10,671 nt of DNA, from assembly GCA_047606825.1 (NCBI GenBank), contig JASGDY010000012.1:1-10671 (forward strand), given 5' to 3'. The DNA is from Rhizosphaericola sp047606825. GTDB lineage: Bacteria > Bacteroidota > Bacteroidia > Chitinophagales > Chitinophagaceae. The translations under genes and the position numbers were made by a program. The notes under the pieces are model-generated. The model did not search any database and had not been told where the DNA came from. It worked only from the letters and a program-made list of their open reading frames with translations. Of this stretch, positions 7,498 to 10,671 are shown piece after piece (the first letter of the stretch is position 1; each line of letters begins with the position of its first letter).

Positions 7498-7541
7498 AAA
7501 GGCCGTGGTGAAAAGATTTCCCACGGCCTTTCGTATTTTTT
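7498..7541. terminator. Bidirectional intrinsic terminator between convergent genes
   Basis: AAAGGCCGTGG at 7498-7508 pairs perfectly with CCACGGCCTTT at 7521-7531. The inner GAAA/TTTC can add four more pairs past a bulged T. On the plus strand a T-run follows (7536-7541), ending transcription from the acyltransferase gene. On the minus strand the stem is followed by TTTTGATG, giving weaker termination for phoH. It lies between the stops at 7483 and 7548. Confidence 0.88.
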
Positions 7542-7547
7542 GTATGG

Positions 7548-8537
7548 TTATTTATTCTCGTTGAAGATTCTTTCTTCCAACTGGTGTTCTTTGTCGTAGG
7601 CACGGATGATGGCTTTGACGAGTCGGTGACGCACTACGTCTTCTTCCGTCAGTCCCACATGCCCGATACCGTGCACGCCTTGCAATATGCGGGAAGCCTT
7701 GCCCAGGCCACTTTTCTGGTTTTTGGGTAAGTCGGTCTGAGTCGGGTCACCTGTGATGATGGCTTTGGCATTGGCACCGATACGCGTGAGGAACATTTTC
7801 AGCTGCAAGTCATTGGCGTTCTGCGCCTCGTCCAAGATGATGAAAGCATTGTCCAGTGTACGTCCGCGCATATAAGCCAACGGTGCAATCTCGATTGCGC
7901 GCGTGGTCATGTAATAGCCTAGTTTATCCGCGGGAATCATATCGTCCAATGCGTCGTAGAGCGGGCGCAGGTATGGATCTATTTTTTCTTTGAGGTCACC
8001 GGGAAGGAAGCCGAGGCTTTCGCCAGCTTCTACCGCAGGTCTCGTCAATATGATTTTCTTGACTGCCTTGTTTTTCAGGGCGCGTACTGCCAAGGCGACG
8101 GCGGTGTAGGTCTTACCTGTTCCCGCGGGACCGATGGCAAACACGATGTCGTTTTTGTTGACGGCGTCCACCATTTGTTTCTGGTTGGCGGTACGTGCCC
8201 GCACGGTCTTGCCATTGGGACCGAAGACCAATATGTCATTGGGATTCCGGTCCATGAAGTTGTCAATGGTTTCCGCGTCGTCGCCTCCGAGGATCTGTTC
8301 AAAATAGTTGGCGCTCAGGTCGCCGTTGCGTTCCATGTACTGGATGATGAGGTTGATTTTTTCCTTTGCTGCATCAATCTGTTCAGGTGCGCCGCTCAGT
8401 TTGATCTGCGTGCCTCTGGACAGGATTTTGAGCAATGGGAAACGTTTTTTGATCAGGTCCAGTTTTCTGTTGTTCGCCCCGAAAAATTCAATCGGGTTGA
8501 CTGTGTCCAAAGAAATGATAGTGTCTGTCAATGTCAT
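7548..8537 (-). CDS. phoH: PhoH family ATPase
   Basis: A 329-aa cytoplasmic P-loop ATPase of the PhoH family, which is linked to RNA metabolism and phosphate-starvation responses; its exact role is not settled. An N-terminal KH-like region spans about residues 15-75. The PhoH core begins near residue 115: Walker A GPAGTGKT at 136-143, the family motif TRPAVEAGESLGFLPG at 165-180, Walker B FIILDEAQN at 232-240 with D236 and E237, and GDPTQTDLP at 263-271. All are intact and the length is normal. The ATG at 8537 gives the family N-terminus. A TAnnTTTG promoter element lies about 45 bp upstream. The gene converges on the acyltransferase gene with a shared terminator between them, and about 430 bp separate it from the minus-strand gene before it, so it is most likely transcribed alone. 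Confidence 0.95.
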   Translation of the reverse strand: MTLTDTIISLDTVNPIEFFGANNRKLDLIKKRFPLLKILSRGTQIKLSGAPEQIDAAKEKINLIIQYMERNGDLSANYFEQILGGDDAETIDNFMDRNPNDILVFGPNGKTVRARTANQKQMVDAVNKNDIVFAIGPAGTGKTYTAVALAVRALKNKAVKKIILTRPAVEAGESLGFLPGDLKEKIDPYLRPLYDALDDMIPADKLGYYMTTRAIEIAPLAYMRGRTLDNAFIILDEAQNANDLQLKMFLTRIGANAKAIITGDPTQTDLPKNQKSGLGKASRILQGVHGIGHVGLTEEDVVRHRLVKAIIRAYDKEHQLEERIFNENK

Positions 8538-8579
8538 TCAGTTTTAAACGTGAACAAATATGGATTCGATTGCCTTTCC

Positions 8580-8612
8580 CAAATTTACCTTTAATTTATT
8601 TTTATACAGAAA
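8580..8612 (-). promoter_or_regulatory. phoH: Candidate Bacteroidota-type promoter of phoH
   Basis: On the minus strand, TAAATTTG (complement of 8580-8587) matches the -7 consensus TAnnTTTG exactly. TTTC (complement of 8609-8612) lies 21 bp further upstream as a candidate -33 element. The implied leader is roughly 35 nt. Both elements sit in a very AT-rich stretch, so a chance match is possible. Confidence 0.5.
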
Positions 8613-8967
8613 TTTGTTTATCAACAGTTGGGGAAAAGTCGTGTTAAAAGTTCCCCTATCCTGAACATGTTGCTCCTGGCTTCTGTTAAACATAGATAGA
8701 TGGAAGCAACGCCAATGCATTGGAGAGATGGCTTGATGTATGTTTGACACAGTCATTCTTCCGCTTTCCAGAGAGGAAAGGCACGGGGTGCTTGGCATCT
8801 GTGATAGAATGGTGTTTTTTCAGCTTTTGTATTGTATAAAAATCGGTAATTTTTCGGCTGTCGTATATGACATCATAAGCTTACACTTGAGGCATACTTA
8901 ATCCAAATTTTATTACACTCCCCAAAAAATCGCGGAAGCAATCCTTTGTCTCGGCGAAAAGGAGATT
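8613..8967. other. Intergenic region upstream of phoH, no gene recognised
   Basis: I see no convincing gene in this 355-bp stretch. It contains a perfect 12-bp palindrome CCAATGCATTGG at 8712-8723 and a small hairpin, CTTTCC (8764-8769) with GGAAAG (8775-8780) around AGAGA. An open frame on the minus strand through the promoter region and a second one of about 60 codons lacking an ATG both read as low-complexity or random sequence. It may hold remnants of a lost gene. Confidence 0.5.
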
Positions 8968-9213
8968 TTACCCCTTGGCTATTTTCCCTTTCCACCGATA
9001 GGTTTTCCACAGTGCGATGCCGCCCTCGGCTACCAATAACACCAACCAGAAATGTGCAATGGCAATGACGCCTTCTTGAAATATGTCCATGCCTTGTGTC
9101 AACGCGTTTTGCAGTCGATAGCGGAACAGTGTTTTATAATGTGGATATCGGTCGTTATTGGCGATGATGAGCGTCTGTACGAGCTGCGATTTGGGAATCC
9201 TCACTGAACTCAC
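8968..9213 (-). CDS. Small predicted membrane protein, unknown function
   Basis: An 81-aa reading frame whose GTG start (9211-9213) overlaps the TGA stop of the asparaginase gene (9210-9212) in a GTGA arrangement, as in translationally coupled genes. A second GTG lies three codons later, and the first ATG is only at residue 42 or so. Residues 1-40 are polar and basic (for example NNDRYPHYKTLFRYRLQNAL). A hydrophobic helix, GVIAIAHFWLVLLVAEGGIALW, then spans about 48-69, and the protein ends in a basic tail, KTYRWKGKIAKG. This gives one membrane segment with a positively charged end. I recognise no family. The plausible composition and tight coupling argue that it is real. The lack of an ATG leaves open that it is the tail of a decayed larger gene. 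Confidence 0.5.
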   Translation of the reverse strand: MSSVRIPKSQLVQTLIIANNDRYPHYKTLFRYRLQNALTQGMDIFQEGVIAIAHFWLVLLVAEGGIALWKTYRWKGKIAKG

Positions 9214-10163
9214 GCATAAATCGCCACCACTTCTGTTCCGTCACTTTTCCGATAAGCGCGGTACATCCCGGCGGCATTGAGGCTCATGTATGGCGTACCG
9301 TTGTAGTCAACGCCAATCATGCCGCCTTGTCCGTTGATTTTGATTAGTTTGTCTTTGACGACGGTGTCCATTGCTTCTTGGATTGTCAATCCCTTGTATT
9401 CCATCAGGCAGCTAACGTCATGTGCTGCCACGACCTGGATAAATTTCTCACCGTGCCCGGTACAACTGATGGCGCATGTCTGGTTGTTGGCGTAGGTGCC
9501 GCAGCCGATGAGCGGACTGTCGCCGATACGGCCGTATTTTTTGTTGGTCATGCCGCCCGTAGAAGTCGCAGCGGCAAGATTGCCGTCCTGGTCAAATGCC
9601 ACGGCGCCGACTGTTCCAAATTTTTTGTCGCGCATCAGTTCTTCTATATGCGTATTGGTATGGTCCAGCGAATAGGTATCCGAATCCCGCAACGCTTTCC
9701 ACTGGTCATATCTAAACTGTGAAAAAAAATATTCGTCCGGCTCAAGTTTGATGCCCTGTTTGATGGCAAAATCCGATGCGCCTTTGCCGCTCAGGAACAC
9801 ATGGTTGCTGGCGGTCATTACTTCCATTGCCAGTTCGATGGGATTGCGCACGTTGCGTACACCAGCTATCGCACCGGCGTCCAGCGTGTTGCCGTCCATG
9901 ATGGCTGCATCCATTTCCTGGTAGCCTCTTTTGGTAAAGACGGAACCCTTCCCTGCGTTGAAAAGGACATTGTCTTCCATGGTGACGACGGCAGCCTTGA
10001 CGGCGTTGATTGCCTTGCCTCCTTGTTGCAATACGCCGTAGCCGGCATTGAGTGCTTCCTGCAAAGCCTGCATGTAGGCCGCTTCCAATTCGGGAGTCAT
10101 GTCTTCTTTGAGGATGGTGCCGGCACCTCCGTGGACCGCGATGGTATATTTCTTATCGGGCAT
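9210..10163 (-). CDS. iaaA: Isoaspartyl peptidase / L-asparaginase (Ntn-hydrolase)
   Basis: A 317-aa plant-type asparaginase of normal length, which removes isoaspartyl residues from dipeptides and hydrolyses asparagine. The precursor cleaves itself between Gly183 and Thr184 in KFGTVGAV, and Thr184 becomes the N-terminal nucleophile. Supporting motifs are HGGAGT (11-16), NAGKGSVFT (69-77), TSTGGMTNK (200-208), GDSPLIGCGTYA (214-225) and TGHGE (235-239), which together line the active site. There is no signal peptide, so unlike many Bacteroidota relatives this copy should be cytoplasmic. Start ATG 10163 gives the expected N-terminus MPDKKYTIAVHGGAG. A CAACTTTG promoter-like element lies 27 nt upstream. 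The small membrane ORF follows with overlapping stop and start. The active-site threonine is the expected one, so activity is likely. Confidence 0.93.
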   Translation of the reverse strand: MPDKKYTIAVHGGAGTILKEDMTPELEAAYMQALQEALNAGYGVLQQGGKAINAVKAAVVTMEDNVLFNAGKGSVFTKRGYQEMDAAIMDGNTLDAGAIAGVRNVRNPIELAMEVMTASNHVFLSGKGASDFAIKQGIKLEPDEYFFSQFRYDQWKALRDSDTYSLDHTNTHIEELMRDKKFGTVGAVAFDQDGNLAAATSTGGMTNKKYGRIGDSPLIGCGTYANNQTCAISCTGHGEKFIQVVAAHDVSCLMEYKGLTIQEAMDTVVKDKLIKINGQGGMIGVDYNGTPYMSLNAAGMYRAYRKSDGTEVVAIYA

Positions 10164-10189
10164 GGTATTAAGTAAAAAGGGTTAACATA

Positions 10190-10218
10190 CAAAGTTGAGC
10201 GTCGAACAAATACCCCAA
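10190..10218 (-). promoter_or_regulatory. iaaA: Candidate Bacteroidota-type promoter of iaaA
   Basis: On the minus strand, CAACTTTG (complement of 10190-10197) matches the TAnnTTTG -7 element at seven of eight positions, counting the two free ones. TTG (complement of 10216-10218) lies 18 bp further upstream as the -33 element. The spacing is close to that described for Bacteroidota sigma factors, and the leader would be about 20 nt. Confidence 0.45.
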
Positions 10219-10328
10219 GGTTAAAAATGCTTCTGCATAAGTGCAAAATTAGTCCATATCTAAAATTATGGACAACTAAATCTTGTAAATTCTATTTTAT
10301 CTAATTAATATCTTGTTTTTTTGAATGA

Positions 10329-10367
10329 AAGTCATAAAAAGCCAAAGTGGCTTATAAAGTGTGACTT
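10329..10367. repeat. Nested hairpin
   Basis: AAGCCA (10339-10344) pairs with TGGCTT (10348-10353) around a 3-nt loop. An outer pair, AAGTCA (10329-10334) with TGACTT (10362-10367), encloses it, with short unpaired arms between. It lacks a T-run in either direction. It could be part of an insertion-sequence end or a small structured remnant. Confidence 0.55.
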
Positions 10368-10563
10368 CCAAAATGGGCAGTTGAAATAGGCAGCAATCTG
10401 GCAACCGTGATTGTTCCATTTGATTTCACTTATTTCCTCGTAGGTCTTTTCTTCCATACAACATAATGGATGACAATTATAGACTTTATCCTAATTATTC
10501 CTCCTTATTCTCCATTTTCCTATTTCCTATTTCAAGATAAGTGCGGAATATATAATCAAATCA

Positions 10564-10594
10564 TTTTAAAAAGTCATAATAATTTGCATCTTTG
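10564..10594 (+). promoter_or_regulatory. Candidate promoter of the transposase gene
   Basis: CATCTTTG at 10587-10594 is one base away from the -7 consensus TAnnTTTG. TTTT at 10564-10567 lies 19 bp upstream, which is a good -33 position though an imperfect match. The start codon at 10598 would then lie at or just next to the transcript start. Confidence 0.4.
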
Positions 10595-10597
10595 CGT

Positions 10598-10671
10598 ATG
10601 AGTTATTCCATAGATTCCCGCAGACAGGCATTCAAGACAAAAGCAAAAGAATCGCTTACCTTTCAAGAAGC
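10598..10671 (+). CDS. Probable IS630-type transposase, 5' end only
   Basis: An open frame runs from ATG 10598 off the window end, giving 24 complete codons. It begins MSYSIDSRRQAF and continues with a charged segment ending LTFQEA. This resembles the N-terminus of IS630-family transposases, where a Tyr-Ser-hydrophobic-Asp-x-Arg start leads into a helix-turn-helix DNA-binding domain. The catalytic DDE domain lies outside the window. The family call rests on a short stretch, so it is tentative. If right, the end of the window lies inside or at the edge of an insertion sequence. Confidence 0.5.
   Translation, partial: MSYSIDSRRQAFKTKAKESLTFQE

Larger units (their letters stand above)
10219..10597. 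other. AT-rich intergenic region before a transposase gene
   Basis: No gene is supported here. The stretch holds a nested hairpin (10329-10367), a homopyrimidine-rich run at about 10488-10534 with tandem CTATTTC, and a promoter-like box before 10598. The decamer AAAGTCATAA occurs at 10328-10337 and again at 10569-10578. The left end of an insertion sequence is expected somewhere between the iaaA promoter and 10597, but I could not fix its terminal repeat without the other end. Confidence 0.5.

Noticed and set aside
8618..8626. TTATCAACA, one base from a DnaA box
   Set aside because: It is a single copy in AT-rich DNA with no cluster, no dnaA or dnaN nearby and no skew evidence, so chance explains it.
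8544..8798. An 84-codon minus-strand frame upstream of phoH
   Set aside because: It runs through the probable phoH promoter, has random-looking composition and no recognisable domain.
8941..8967. Weak hairpin after the small membrane ORF (CCTTT/AAAGG type stem)
   Set aside because: The stem is short and AT-rich with a 10-nt loop, and no T-run follows directly, so I do not call it a terminator.

Overview
The window looks like chromosomal DNA of a member of the Bacteroidota. The evidence is the set of protein families (a DUF853/HerA-like ATPase, a Bacteroidota-style M1-related outer-membrane barrel protein, a FemAB/GNAT-like acyltransferase) and start-site regions that carry TAnnTTTG-type -7 promoter elements instead of strong Shine-Dalgarno sites. 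I cannot place it to genus. No rRNA, tRNA or CRISPR array was seen.

Layout, plus strand: a perfect 26-bp-arm inverted repeat opens the window (1-64). It is followed by repeat-rich noncoding DNA and a HerA-like P-loop ATPase (267-1790), which is bracketed by two related small hairpins. Next comes a run of four same-strand genes: a Gfo/Idh/MocA NAD(P)-dependent sugar oxidoreductase (1915-2901), a WcaJ-type polyprenyl-phosphate sugar-1-phosphate transferase (2915-4345), a secreted outer-membrane beta-barrel protein whose N-terminus resembles an M1 aminopeptidase but which has no zinc-peptidase domain (4407-6581), and a FemAB/GNAT-like acyltransferase (6569-7483) that overlaps it by 13 nt. A strong hairpin at 7498-7541 ends this run and also serves the converging phoH gene.

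Layout, minus strand: phoH (7548-8537) has its own promoter-like region. About 430 bp of mostly empty DNA follows, then a small predicted membrane protein (8968-9213) whose GTG start overlaps the stop of an isoaspartyl peptidase/L-asparaginase gene (9210-10163). The last 430 bp are AT-rich, with a nested hairpin, and lead into the first 24 codons of a probable IS630-type transposase on the plus strand, cut off by the window end.

Functionally, the plus-strand run reads as an envelope module: sugar-nucleotide oxidation, loading of the first sugar onto a lipid carrier, an outer-membrane barrel, and a transferase of a family that acylates or aminoacylates envelope molecules. That joint role is inferred from gene order. 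The most unusual item is the M1-like protein with its peptidase domain missing. The repeats at 1-64 and around the HerA-like gene are the clearest non-coding structures. I found no convincing evidence for a wholly new system such as a defence island.
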